NCBI RefSeq assembly: GCF_011752045.1
Contig: NZ_JAAKXW010000001.1
Span: 62,001-126,000 of the forward strand
Length of the DNA stretch: 64,000 nt
From: Microbacterium hydrocarbonoxydans
GTDB taxonomy: Bacteria; Actinomycetota; Actinomycetes; Actinomycetales; Microbacteriaceae
Reading direction: 5' to 3'
Below are positions 25,976-37,329 of this stretch, piece after piece. The notes below the pieces were generated by a model. It was not told the origin of the DNA. It saw only the letters and a list, made by a program, of their open reading frames with translations, and did not search any database. The translations under genes and the position numbers were made by a program. Each line of letters begins with the position of its first letter. Positions within the stretch are counted from its first letter, which is position 1.

Positions 25976-26656
25976 TTGCCAGGACGTCGTCCCCTTCGTC
26001 GGTCGGCGGCCGGTGCGATCGTTGCGATCATCGCAGCGCTCGTGCTGGCCGCCGATCAGTTTGTGAAGCATCTCACCATCGAGAACCTGCCCCTGCAGGA
26101 GCCGGTTCCCGTTCTCGGAGAGTTCCTTCAGCTCTACTACGTGCGCAACCCCGGCGCGGCCTTCTCGCTGGGCTCGGATGTCACGTGGATCTTCACGATC
26201 GCCCTCGCCGTCGTCGCGGGCGTGATCGTCTGGAAGGCGTTCGGGCTGCGCTCCCGGCTGTGGGCCGTCGTGCTCGGCGGCCTTCTCGGCGGCGTCCTCG
26301 GCAACCTCGGTGACCGCCTCTTCCGCGAGCCCGGGTTCCCGATGGGCCACGTGGTCGACATGATCTCGATGCCGTGGATGATGCCCGCCATCTTCAACGT
26401 CGCCGACATCTTCATCGTCACCGGCATGATCTCGGTGGCGCTCCTCGTCGTCGTCGGCCTGCGCTTCGACGGGACCCGCGAGCGCGACCATGTCGCCGTG
26501 GAGACGGACGAGGAGGCCGAAGCGGCGGCGATCGCCGAATCCGCGGCCGAGCATGGACGGGCGGCCGAGCCGGAACAGGCGGCAGAGCCCGACTCCGCCG
26601 CCGATGACGCACGCCGCGCGGACGCCGACGGTGCTCCCGCCGCGGGGGAGCGCTGA
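25976..26656 (+). CDS. lspA: Signal peptidase II with acidic C-terminal extension
   Basis: The 226-residue lipoprotein signal peptidase. Four helices fit the family; the catalytic aspartates lie in [12 protein letters not shown] (near 113) and [10 protein letters not shown] (near 143), with [11 protein letters not shown] before them. The core ends near residue 165. The remaining 60 residues are very acidic and Ala-rich ([19 protein letters not shown] and onward), a disordered cytosolic tail not part of the usual enzyme. The TTG start follows the divIVA stop by 9 nt. The lspA-rluD pair is conserved. Confidence 0.92.
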   Translation: MPGRRPLRRSAAGAIVAIIAALVLAADQFVKHLTIENLPLQEPVPVLGEFLQLYYVRNPGAAFSLGSDVTWIFTIALAVVAGVIVWKAFGLRSRLWAVVLGGLLGGVLGNLGDRLFREPGFPMGHVVDMISMPWMMPAIFNVADIFIVTGMISVALLVVVGLRFDGTRERDHVAVETDEEAEAAAIAESAAEHGRAAEPEQAAEPDSAADDARRADADGAPAAGER

Positions 26657-26658
26657 CC

Positions 26659-27579
26659 GTGGAGTCGCGTTCCCTTCCCGTCCCTGACGGCCTGGACGGC
26701 GTGCGCGTGGATGCGGCCCTGGCGAAGATGCTCGGATTCTCCCGCACGTTCGCCGCGGACGTCGCCTCCGCCGGAGGCGTCACGCTGGACGGCGTCCGGC
26801 TGGACAAGTCGGATCGCCTGCGCGGCGGCGGCTGGCTCGAGGTCGAGTGGCAGCCGAAGGAGGCGCCGCGGATCATCCCGATCGCGGTGCCCGAGCTCGG
26901 CATCGCATACGACGACGACGACATCGTCGTCGTGGACAAGCCGACAGGCGTCGCAGCGCATCCCTCTCTCGGCTGGGAAGGGCCGACGGTGGTCGGCGCT
27001 CTCGCCGCGGCCGGCTTCCGCGTCGCGACCAGCGGTGCCCCCGAGCGCCAGGGCGTCGTGCACCGGCTCGACGTCGGCACCAGCGGCCTCATGGTCGTCG
27101 CCAAGACCGAAGCGGCGTACACGGCGCTCAAGCGCGCCTTCAAGGAGCGCACGGTCGAGAAGGTCTATCACGCGGTGGTGCAGGGGCATCCGGACCCGCT
27201 GGCGGGCACGATCGACGCGCCGATCGGCCGGCATCCGAACCACTCCTGGAAGTTCGCGGTGGTGCCGGACGGCAAGCCCTCGGTCACCCACTACGAGACG
27301 CTCGAGGCGTTCCCCGGCGCCTCCCTGCTGGAAATCCACCTGGAGACGGGCCGCACCCACCAGATCCGCGTGCACATGGCGGCGCACCGGCATCCGTGCG
27401 TGGGGGACCCGCTCTATGGAGCCGACCCCACGCTCTCCGCGCGGCTCGGCCTCACGCGGCAGTGGCTGCACGCGCACCAGTTGGCGTTCTCCCACCCGAC
27501 GACGGGCGAATGGGTGCAGTTCGAGTCCTCGTATCCCGCAGATTTCCAGCACGCGCTCGACGTGCTGCGCGGAGACTGA
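26659..27579 (+). CDS. rluD: RluD-family ribosomal RNA pseudouridine synthase
   Basis: A 306-residue pseudouridine synthase. The N-terminal S4 RNA-binding domain ([20 protein letters not shown]) is followed by the catalytic domain with the signature [16 protein letters not shown] at about 135-150, in which Asp138 is the catalytic residue; the C-terminal motif [18 protein letters not shown] is intact. RluD-type enzymes modify 23S rRNA helix 69, and that target is assumed here. It starts 2 nt after lspA and ends 6 nt from the convergent tetR gene. Confidence 0.92.
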   Translation: MESRSLPVPDGLDGVRVDAALAKMLGFSRTFAADVASAGGVTLDGVRLDKSDRLRGGGWLEVEWQPKEAPRIIPIAVPELGIAYDDDDIVVVDKPTGVAAHPSLGWEGPTVVGALAAAGFRVATSGAPERQGVVHRLDVGTSGLMVVAKTEAAYTALKRAFKERTVEKVYHAVVQGHPDPLAGTIDAPIGRHPNHSWKFAVVPDGKPSVTHYETLEAFPGASLLEIHLETGRTHQIRVHMAAHRHPCVGDPLYGADPTLSARLGLTRQWLHAHQLAFSHPTTGEWVQFESSYPADFQHALDVLRGD

Positions 27580-27585
27580 GAGCCC

Positions 27586-28185
27586 TCAGAAGCGCGCGGT
27601 CCGCGCGGCGGCGACGACGCCGTCCAGCGTGGCCTCGAGGAAGTCCACGACGGCGTCCTCATCGGTGCCGCGATCGATGATGAGCTCCAGCATGGTCTCC
27701 TCGGCGAACGAGACCCAGGCCCGCAGCGCCACTCGGAGAGCCGGCTCGTCGGGGACGCCCAGCTCCTCGAACGCCTCGCGCAGACGGAGGGCGTTGAGTT
27801 CGCGCGACTCGTCGACGATCTCCCGCACGGCGGGGTCGCCGCTGGCGACGCCGCGGACGAGCGAGGAGAATGTGCCGCTGTGGTCGCGCACGAAGCCGGC
27901 GATGCGCAGCAGGGTGTCGCGGATGCGCTCGCGCGGCGCGAGATCCATGCGCGGCTCGGTTGCGAGCAGCAGGCTGTCCCTGGCGGTCGTCACGATGGCG
28001 CGCTCGACTCCCTGACGGCTCTCGAAGTAGTGGAAGATCAGGGCCTTCGACACGCCGGCCTGCCGCGCCAGCTCCTCGATGGTGAGCTCGTCGAGCGGAT
28101 GCTCGGCGAGGAAGCGCACACCGATGGCGACGAGCTGCGCCCGGCGCTCCTCAGGGCTCAGGCGGGAACGCGGCTCTGACGTCAT
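27586..28185 (-). CDS. TetR/AcrR family transcriptional regulator
   Basis: A 199-residue repressor-type protein. The N-terminal helix-turn-helix (SPEERRAQLVAIGVRFLAE, LTIEELARQAGVSKALIFHYF) occupies about residues 8-55; the C-terminal half is an all-helical ligand domain. It has a leaderless start, with TAGGCT 6 nt before the ATG. It diverges from the GNAT gene across 62 nt, so it may regulate that gene or itself. No clear palindrome was found in the gap. Ligand unknown. Confidence 0.85.
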   Translation of the reverse strand: MTSEPRSRLSPEERRAQLVAIGVRFLAEHPLDELTIEELARQAGVSKALIFHYFESRQGVERAIVTTARDSLLLATEPRMDLAPRERIRDTLLRIAGFVRDHSGTFSSLVRGVASGDPAVREIVDESRELNALRLREAFEELGVPDEPALRVALRAWVSFAEETMLELIIDRGTDEDAVVDFLEATLDGVVAAARTARF

Positions 28186-28191
28186 GGATGA

Positions 28192-28197
28192 AGCCTA
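28192..28197 (-). promoter_or_regulatory. -10 element of the tetR gene (leaderless)
   Basis: TAGGCT on the minus strand lies 6 nt before the ATG at 28183-28185. Confidence 0.5.
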
Positions 28198-28247
28198 ATG
28201 CGGGTGGGAGGAGCTGTTTCGTCGGTGGCGTGGGCGAGACTGGGCGC

Positions 28248-28820
28248 ATGAGCATAGAGGTGCGTCCTGCGACCGAGTTCGACGACGTCGCTGCCCTTGT
28301 CGGTCCGAAGAAGCCGACGTCCAACGTCTGCTTCTGCCTGAGCTACCGCATCGGCAACAAGGAGAACGTGTCCCTCCGAGGGCAGGCACGAGCCGATCGG
28401 GTCCGCGAGCTGTGCCACCAGGACCCGCCGCCGGGGGTGATCGCGTACCTGGACGGCGAGCCGGTCGGCTGGGCGGCCCTGCACCCGCGGCGAGACACGA
28501 GCTTCGCGCGGAACCGGCTGATCCCGCATGTCGACGATCTCGACGTGTGGTCGCTGTGGTGCTTCCGGGTCCGCCCCGGGCATCGCAAGCAGGGTGTCTC
28601 GCACGCGCTGATCGAGGGTGCGGTGGCCTACGCCCGTGAGCGGGGCGCCCCCGCGATCGAGGGCTACCCGCTGGACAACCGGGGCGAGAAGGTGAATCTC
28701 ACCATGGCGTACGTGGGGACGAGGGCCCTGTTCGAGGAGGCCGGGTTCACCAAGGCGGCGGACACCGGATCGGTGCTCGACGGCTTCCCGCGCGTGCTCA
28801 TGCGGCTCGACCTGCGGTGA
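28248..28820 (+). CDS. GNAT family N-acetyltransferase
   Basis: A 190-residue acetyltransferase-like protein. The acetyl-CoA-binding motif A is visible as CFRVRPGHRKQGVSHALIEGAV near residue 103. A Cys-rich N-terminal patch (NVCFCLSYR) and the WAALHPRRD beta strand precede it. An in-frame start 60 nt upstream exists, but ATG 28248 gives the normal GNAT beginning (SIEVRPATEFDDVAALV). Substrate unknown. Divergent from the tetR gene. Confidence 0.82.
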   Translation: MSIEVRPATEFDDVAALVGPKKPTSNVCFCLSYRIGNKENVSLRGQARADRVRELCHQDPPPGVIAYLDGEPVGWAALHPRRDTSFARNRLIPHVDDLDVWSLWCFRVRPGHRKQGVSHALIEGAVAYARERGAPAIEGYPLDNRGEKVNLTMAYVGTRALFEEAGFTKAADTGSVLDGFPRVLMRLDLR

Positions 28821-28844
28821 CCGAGCGGATGCCGGAGAAACCGT

Positions 28845-28872
28845 GAACCCGTCGCCGGCGCTCAGACAATAC
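28845..28872 (+). promoter_or_regulatory. Putative ECF sigma promoter, copy 1
   Basis: GAACCC (28845-28850), 16 bp spacer, then CAATAC (28867-28872), 5 nt before the GTG at 28878. The same elements with the same spacing recur before the sigma factor gene. GAAC-type -35 elements are typical of ECF sigma factors, so both are likely read by the sigma factor encoded next door. Confidence 0.6.
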
Positions 28873-28877
28873 ACAGC

Positions 28878-29372
28878 GTGAGCACAGACAGCGAGATCAT
28901 CCAGAGATCTCTGACGCAGCCGGCGGCCTTCGCCGAGCTCTTTGACAGGCACGCCCCCAGCGTGAACGCCTCGTACTGCGCGTCCATGCCGCGTGACCCG
29001 GTTGAGCTGATCGAGTGGTTCCGGGGCACGCTGACAGGAACCGAGCCGGAGAACATGGACTCCGCGATCGTCTGGAGCATCGTGGAGACCCTCGAGCTGA
29101 ACGCGGCACCGCCTGACCTCCGGGCGGCCCTCTACCAGGCGCTCGACCTGATGCCGGGGCTGGAGCTCCTCTCAGCCCAGGGGAGCGTCGTAACGCTCGG
29201 CTTCCGGCCGGTGAGCCCTCTCGACTGGAGGGAGACTGTGACGATCGATCGTGCGACCGGGCTGCTCATCGCGAGCACGCGCACGTTCGGGGAGGGCAGC
29301 CCGATCGTTCTCGACGACGTGCCGAACTTCCGGCTTACGAACACGATCAGTGTCGTCGATTCGGCTCCCTGA
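28878..29372 (+). CDS. Chimeric small protein: sigma-factor N-terminus fused to CU044_5270-type C-terminus
   Basis: A 164-residue protein of unknown function. Residues 1-30 (MSTDSEIIQRSL, FAELFDRHAPSVN) closely match the first 30 residues of the sigma factor encoded next at 29414. From about residue 37 the sequence instead matches the last 130 residues of that sigma factor's partner (29994-31097): MPRDPVELIEWFR against MPTEPEKLLAWLR, a shared SIVETL, a shared APxDLRAA-like stretch, and an identical VDSAP ending. The sigma DNA-binding regions and the partner's membrane helix are both absent, so the product should be soluble. It looks like an internal deletion of a second, diverged sigma/partner pair, yet the frame is intact and the promoter copy is kept. 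It may be a decaying paralogue or a regulator that competes for sigma or partner. Confidence 0.75.
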   Translation: MSTDSEIIQRSLTQPAAFAELFDRHAPSVNASYCASMPRDPVELIEWFRGTLTGTEPENMDSAIVWSIVETLELNAAPPDLRAALYQALDLMPGLELLSAQGSVVTLGFRPVSPLDWRETVTIDRATGLLIASTRTFGEGSPIVLDDVPNFRLTNTISVVDSAP

Positions 29373-29380
29373 CGAATTTC

Positions 29381-29408
29381 GAACCGTTTCCCCGCGTACA
29401 GGCAATAC
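29381..29408 (+). promoter_or_regulatory. Putative ECF sigma promoter, copy 2 (autoregulatory)
   Basis: GAACCG (29381-29386), 16 bp, CAATAC (29403-29408), 5 nt, then the GTG of the sigma factor gene. The geometry is identical to copy 1, and the text around the start (CAATACACAG-GTGAGCACAGACAGC) is nearly the same. It points to autoregulation and a leaderless transcript. Confidence 0.62.
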
Positions 29409-29413
29409 ACAGT

Positions 29414-30019
29414 GTGAGCACAGACAGCGAGATCATTCAGCGTTCGCTCGAAGAACCCGGGGCATTCTCCGAGATCTTCGAGCGGCATGTGCGGCCCGTC
29501 GGCGGCTACATCCGACGGCGCGTCGGCGCGGATGCCGTCGACGACGTCCTGAGCGAGACCTTCCTGGTCGCGTTCAGGAGGAGGAACGCGTTCGATGTCC
29601 GCTGGGAGTCGGCTCGTCCCTGGCTCCTCGGCATCGCGACGCGGCTGATCCGCAGCCATCGGGCCGCGGAGGCGCGGCAGTGGCGCGCGTTCGAGGCGTC
29701 TTCCTCCGCGCGAACCACCGAAGCGGACGCCCCGCAGACGGCATCCGACGCCCGCCTGGACGCGGATGCGGCGCTGCGGGCTCTGGCACCGCGGATCGCG
29801 GCGCTGTCGGCGAAGGATCGCGACACGCTGCTCCTGCATGCCTGGGCCGATCTCACATACGAGCAGATCGCCGGTGCCATGGGCGTGCCGGTGGGCACTG
29901 TGAGGTCCCGGCTGAACAGGGTCCGGCGCAAGCTCGCACCGCCAGGATCGCATGGTGCGACCCGGCTGACCTGGATGGCGAAGGAGGAGAACGATGCTGC
30001 TTTCGGAACGAGTTCGTGA
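29414..30019 (+). CDS. ECF RNA polymerase sigma factor
   Basis: A 201-residue sigma-70 family factor. Region 2 spans about residues 14-80 (FSEIFERHVRPVGGYIRRRVG, VDDVLSETFLVAFRRRNAF, ARPWLLGIATRLIRSHRA), and region 4 about 130-180 (LSAKDRDTLLLHAWADLTY, YEQIAGAMGVPVGTVRSRL, the helix-turn-helix). No extra C-terminal domain. It overlaps the membrane partner gene by 26 nt, so the two are co-translated. Its leaderless promoter resembles that of the chimeric gene upstream. The inducing signal is unknown. No zinc-type anti-sigma gene is present; the partner presumably takes that role. Confidence 0.9.
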   Translation: MSTDSEIIQRSLEEPGAFSEIFERHVRPVGGYIRRRVGADAVDDVLSETFLVAFRRRNAFDVRWESARPWLLGIATRLIRSHRAAEARQWRAFEASSSARTTEADAPQTASDARLDADAALRALAPRIAALSAKDRDTLLLHAWADLTYEQIAGAMGVPVGTVRSRLNRVRRKLAPPGSHGATRLTWMAKEENDAAFGTSS

Positions 30020-31097
30020 GATCGGGGCCGACCAGTCGGACCTCGCGGAGGACACCGTGCAAGTCGCGCGGCAGGCGCTGCTGCAGGAGGTCGCGCGAAC
30101 GGGACGGCCGGACGCAGTGCGACGTCGTCGACGCACCTGGACCGGGATCGGGCTCGGCGGGCTCGTCGCCGGCGCTGCCGTGACGGCGATCGTCATCGGC
30201 TCCGTGGTCGCGCCTGTCGACGCGCCGCCGGCTTCGGCCGCGGACGTGCTGAACGCGACTGCGGACGTCGTCGTCGACGTCGGGGAGATCACGATTCCGG
30301 CTGGCTCGTACCTACGGGTGACCACCACGAACGAGGGACTGCGCTTCTGGGATGCCGACATGCCTTCGGGCAGCGGAGAAGGCTGGGAGCGGTTCAACAA
30401 CGGGAACCGGGCGGATGCCGAAGCCGCGCTGCTCTCTCGAGGGACATCGACGCTGTATGTGCCCGCCGACAGGACCGCCGAGTGGGTCCGGGTGGATGGT
30501 CCGCGGCGAGTCGAGGCATCCTACGGGGACCGCGCCGACGAAGCGAGGGCGGACGCGGCGAAGGACCCGTCCCTGGCGCCCGCCGAAGCGGATTCCACTG
30601 TGCGCGCGGCCGGCGGCGAGTACGCGATCGCGGACGGAGTCGACGGCGTCGGCACGGTCACCGCATTCCTCGACTCCCGGAAGCTCTGGGCTGAGATGCC
30701 CACGGAACCTGAGAAGCTTCTCGCCTGGCTCCGCGTTCGCGTCGGCGAGCCGGCCGACAGCGCGGCGTCCGACAGTTCGATCGTCGAGACGCTGATCGAC
30801 GATCCGTCCTTCGCTCTCGCTCCGGCCGACGTGCGTGCCGCTGCCTTGCGCACCCTCGCCCTGCTCGACGGGTCGAGCGTGACGGCGGTCGACGGCGACG
30901 TCACGACGATCCGCTTCACGTGGACGACCGAATGGTGGTCGGCATGGCGTTCGATCGAGATCGACACAGCGCGCGGACTCATCGTGGGGACGACTTCCTC
31001 CGGCGCGATCACGGGCGAGGCCTCCCCGGTGGAGGGGCTCCCCGCATGGGAGAGCAGGACGGCCTATGACATCCGGATCGTGGACTCGGCACCGTAG
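29994..31097 (+). CDS. CU044_5270-type membrane protein, probable sigma-factor partner
   Basis: A 367-residue bitopic protein. About 40 cytosolic residues (VREIGADQSDLAEDTVQVAR, then a basic RRRRRTW stretch) precede one transmembrane helix (IGLGGLVAGAAVTAIVIGSVV, about 50-71). The outside domain of about 290 residues contains the family-typical MPTEPEKLLAWLR block and a C-terminal beta-rich segment ending IRIVDSAP. Such proteins are regularly encoded right after ECF sigma genes in actinobacteria and are thought to act as membrane-bound regulators. The HxxxCxxC motif of zinc anti-sigma factors is absent, so an anti-sigma role is inference from position and topology. AAGGAGG precedes the ATG inside the sigma gene. 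Confidence 0.78.
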   Translation: MLLSERVREIGADQSDLAEDTVQVARQALLQEVARTGRPDAVRRRRRTWTGIGLGGLVAGAAVTAIVIGSVVAPVDAPPASAADVLNATADVVVDVGEITIPAGSYLRVTTTNEGLRFWDADMPSGSGEGWERFNNGNRADAEAALLSRGTSTLYVPADRTAEWVRVDGPRRVEASYGDRADEARADAAKDPSLAPAEADSTVRAAGGEYAIADGVDGVGTVTAFLDSRKLWAEMPTEPEKLLAWLRVRVGEPADSAASDSSIVETLIDDPSFALAPADVRAAALRTLALLDGSSVTAVDGDVTTIRFTWTTEWWSAWRSIEIDTARGLIVGTTSSGAITGEASPVEGLPAWESRTAYDIRIVDSAP

Positions 31098-31121
31098 CAC
31101 CGGCATCCGCCAACGGCAGCG

Positions 31122-31184
31122 CAGGCGAACACTCGGAAGCAGGCGAAGCGCGGGTCGGTTCGCCTGTTCCCGCGTGTTCGCCTG
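31122..31184. repeat. Symmetrical four-copy 8-mer inverted repeat after the sigma module
   Basis: CAGGCGAA occurs at 31122 and 31140, and its complement TTCGCCTG at 31159 and 31177. Both same-strand pairs are 18 bp apart. The outer arms match over 11 bp (CAGGCGAACAC with GTGTTCGCCTG). It can fold into a large nested hairpin and may terminate the sigma operon, but there is no T-run; a protein-binding site is equally possible. Confidence 0.6.
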
Positions 31185-31230
31185 TTCTCACAGGACCCCG
31201 TCGTCGGCGCTCGGTGTCGGATGCCGAAAG

Positions 31231-31236
31231 TAGACT
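31231..31236 (+). promoter_or_regulatory. -10 element of dnaE (leaderless)
   Basis: TAGACT is 6 nt before the dnaE ATG, without a Shine-Dalgarno sequence, implying a leaderless mRNA. Confidence 0.55.
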
Positions 31237-31242
31237 CGAACC

Positions 31243-34761
<3,519 letters not shown>

Positions 34762-34766
34762 CCGGG

Positions 34767-34772
34767 TAGTAT
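34767..34772 (+). promoter_or_regulatory. -10 element before the four-helix membrane protein gene
   Basis: TAGTAT begins 5 nt after the dnaE stop and about 53 nt before the ATG at 34825. AAAGG before the ATG serves as the ribosome binding site. Confidence 0.4.
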
Positions 34773-34824
34773 CGGGACGCGTTAGGAGCGCGGAGGCCCC
34801 GCCGCGTTCCGTGACGAAAGGATC

Positions 34825-36012
34825 ATGATGAGCACCGACCTGCCCGAGACCCCCGACACCGAGAATCCCGACGCAGAGACCGAGTTCATCGAGGACGGAG
34901 TCCTCTACGACGACGAGGTGACGCCGGAGTACGGCATCCTCGGCTTCACCCTGCGTGAGCTGCTGATCGTCGGCGTCTGGGCGGTCGCCTTCATCGTCTC
35001 CTTCTTCCCGGTGATCGGCGAGGCGTCGGTCTGGGCATCCGGGCTGCAGTGGGTCGTTCCGATCGGCCTGCCGACCGCCGCCGTGTTCCTGATCGTCCTC
35101 CGCCGGTTCTCTCCCGAGGGCATCCGCCGGGTGGGCTCGCTCGGCATCGACCAGTTCGCCTCCGTCGCGTTCTCCTTCTCCGCGCTGAGCTGGGTCACCC
35201 TGCTCTGGAACGCCGTGCAGAACGCCGTCGACCTCGGCGCCTGGCTGCTGGGCTGGAGCGGCATCGTGCAGCTGATCGCCTCGCTGGCGCTGGTGGTCCT
35301 CACCGTGTTCGCCCCGATCATCCCCGGGCTGCGCGAGGACTTCCAGGGACGTCTGGTCACGCTCGCGCACCGCAACGCGAACCCGGTCCGCCCCGTCATC
35401 CCGCGGCCTCGGCCCGAGACCGCTCCCGCAGCGCCCGAGCAGCCGACGGCACCCGCTGTGGACCAGGAGCTCTCCGGCCAGCAGACCACCGACGAGATCG
35501 CCAGGATCGACGTCGCGGGCCGGGTGCCGCTCATCGCCCACGCCTCCGGCGGCGGAACGGGCACGAGCGACACCACCGCCGACGAGTCCTACACCCCGTC
35601 CTACGCCCGCCGTTCGCGCGGCGAGGAGATCGTGTCCGACACCGACAGCATCATCGCGCTCGTCACGCCGGACGAAAGCGCCACCGCTGAGGAGAGCGCC
35701 TCGACGGCGGAGACCGAGGTGCTCGAGAAGAGCGACGCGCCGGATGACGATGCGGCGCCCGATTCGGACCGCGAAGCCGACGTCGACCTCGACGCGACGA
35801 ACCCGCGCAGGACGAGCCCGGATCCGCAGCCGTTCTGGATCCTCGCGGCCACCGAGCGCGAGGTGCACGACGAGCGCGGCGACGTCCTGTTCACGATCGG
35901 CCCCACCGCCTGGGCCCTGGTCATCGAGGATCGCGGCGGCGCCTATGTCGTGCGCCATGACGACGGCCGGATCGGCTATCTCCACGACATCTCCGACATC
36001 ACGAAAGGCTGA
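34825..36012 (+). CDS. Membrane protein with four helices and a C-terminal SH3-like domain (unknown function)
   Basis: A 395-residue protein not assigned to a family. An acidic N-terminus (about 30 residues) leads to four helices: LRELLIVGVWAVAFIVSFF, LQWVVPIGLPTAAVFLIVL, FASVAFSFSALSWVTLLW and IVQLIASLALVVLTVF. About 180 low-complexity acidic, Pro/Ala/Thr-rich residues follow. A compact C-terminal segment of about 65 residues (FWILAATEREVHDERGDVLF, WALVIEDRGGAYVVRHDDG) looks beta-rich and may be an SH3-like fold. It starts at ATG 34825 with AAAGGATC before it and ends 2 nt before hisD, so the two are probably co-transcribed, although no functional link is evident. Confidence 0.7.
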   Translation: MMSTDLPETPDTENPDAETEFIEDGVLYDDEVTPEYGILGFTLRELLIVGVWAVAFIVSFFPVIGEASVWASGLQWVVPIGLPTAAVFLIVLRRFSPEGIRRVGSLGIDQFASVAFSFSALSWVTLLWNAVQNAVDLGAWLLGWSGIVQLIASLALVVLTVFAPIIPGLREDFQGRLVTLAHRNANPVRPVIPRPRPETAPAAPEQPTAPAVDQELSGQQTTDEIARIDVAGRVPLIAHASGGGTGTSDTTADESYTPSYARRSRGEEIVSDTDSIIALVTPDESATAEESASTAETEVLEKSDAPDDDAAPDSDREADVDLDATNPRRTSPDPQPFWILAATEREVHDERGDVLFTIGPTAWALVIEDRGGAYVVRHDDGRIGYLHDISDITKG

Positions 36013-36014
36013 CC

Positions 36015-37319
36015 GTGCGCACGATCGATCTGCGAGGGCGCGAGCTCTCGCCGGCTGACATGCTCGCCGCCGTGCCGCGCGCCGCCCAGGCACGTGCCGA
36101 GGCGCTGGACACCGCTGCGCGCATCGTCGAGGACGTGCGCGAGCGGGGGGAGGAGGCGCTGCGCGAGCAGGCCGAGCGCTTCGACCGCGTCACCGGCCAC
36201 GCGATCCGCGTCCCCGCCGAGCACATCGCAGAGGCCCTCGACGTGCTGGCTCCCGAGGTGCGATCGGCGCTCGAGGAGGCGATCCGCCGGGTGCGCTCCG
36301 CCTCGGCCGCGCAGGTGCCGGCGCCCCAGGTCACCGAGATCGGCGCCGGCGCGCGCATCGTCCAGCGCTGGCAGCCGGTGCACCGCGTCGGCGTCTACAT
36401 CCCCGGCGGCAAGGCCGTCTACCCGTCGAGCGTGATCATGAACGTCGTGCCGGCCCAGGTCGCCGGCGTCGAGCAGATCGCCCTCGCCTCCCCGCCGCAG
36501 GACGACCAGGACGGACGCATCCACCCGACGATCCTCGCCGCCGCGGGCCTCCTCGGAGTCACCGAGGTCTACGCGATGGGCGGCGCGGGCGCGATCGGCG
36601 CCTTCGCGCACGGCGTGCCCTCCATCGGCCTCGATCCGGTCGACGTCGTCTCCGGACCGGGCAACAACTACGTCGCCTCGGCGAAGCGCGCGGTGGCCGG
36701 CGTCGTCGGCACCGACTCCGAGGCCGGCGCCACCGAGATCCTCATCGTGGCGGATGCCGCCGCCGACCCGCGCCTCGTCGCCGCCGACCTGATCAGCCAG
36801 GCCGAGCACGACGAGCAGGCGTCGGCGGTGCTCGTCACCGACGCCCCGGAGCTCGCGGACCGCGTCGCGGCGGAGGTCGCGGCGCAGGCCGCCGCCACCC
36901 GGCACGCGGCCAGGGTCGCCGTGGCGCTCGATGGCCCCCAGTCCGCGATCGTGCTCGTCGACGACCGTGCGATGGCGACGGCGTTCAGCAACGCCTACGC
37001 TCCCGAGCACCTGGAGCTCCACCTCGAGGATGCCGAGGACGCGGCATCCGCCTTCACCAGCGCCGGCGCCGTCTTCGTCGGCGATCAGACCCCCGTGAGC
37101 CTCGGGGACTACATGGCGGGCAGCAACCACGTCCTCCCCACCGGGGGGCAGGCGCGCTACGCACCCGGCCTCGGCGCCTACACGTTCCTCCGGCCTCAGC
37201 AGGTCATCTCCTACGATCGCGCGGCCCTCGCGGCTGTGCGCGACGGCGTGGTCGCTCTCGCGAACGCCGAGGTGCTCCCGGCGCACGGCGAGGCGATCGA
37301 GGCGCGGTTCACCGCGTAG
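36015..37319 (+). CDS. hisD: Histidinol dehydrogenase
   Basis: The 434-residue NAD- and zinc-dependent enzyme that oxidises histidinol to histidine in two steps. Family blocks are intact: [65 protein letters not shown], and [21 protein letters not shown] start 2 nt after the membrane gene. No other his genes are in the window. Its TAG stop also forms the start of the -10 of nrdR. Confidence 0.95.
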   Translation: MRTIDLRGRELSPADMLAAVPRAAQARAEALDTAARIVEDVRERGEEALREQAERFDRVTGHAIRVPAEHIAEALDVLAPEVRSALEEAIRRVRSASAAQVPAPQVTEIGAGARIVQRWQPVHRVGVYIPGGKAVYPSSVIMNVVPAQVAGVEQIALASPPQDDQDGRIHPTILAAAGLLGVTEVYAMGGAGAIGAFAHGVPSIGLDPVDVVSGPGNNYVASAKRAVAGVVGTDSEAGATEILIVADAAADPRLVAADLISQAEHDEQASAVLVTDAPELADRVAAEVAAQAAATRHAARVAVALDGPQSAIVLVDDRAMATAFSNAYAPEHLELHLEDAEDAASAFTSAGAVFVGDQTPVSLGDYMAGSNHVLPTGGQARYAPGLGAYTFLRPQQVISYDRAALAAVRDGVVALANAEVLPAHGEAIEARFTA

Positions 37320-37322
37320 GAT
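37317..37322 (+). promoter_or_regulatory. -10 element of nrdR overlapping the hisD stop codon
   Basis: TAGGAT starts with the hisD TAG stop. Seven bases later comes the nrdR ATG, so nrdR appears leaderless and its promoter is embedded in the end of hisD. Confidence 0.5.
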
Positions 37323-37329
37323 CGGTCAG

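Noticed and set aside
28821..28877. A TetR operator in the gap before the chimeric gene
   Set aside because: No palindrome of meaningful length there; the conserved elements are better explained as an ECF promoter.
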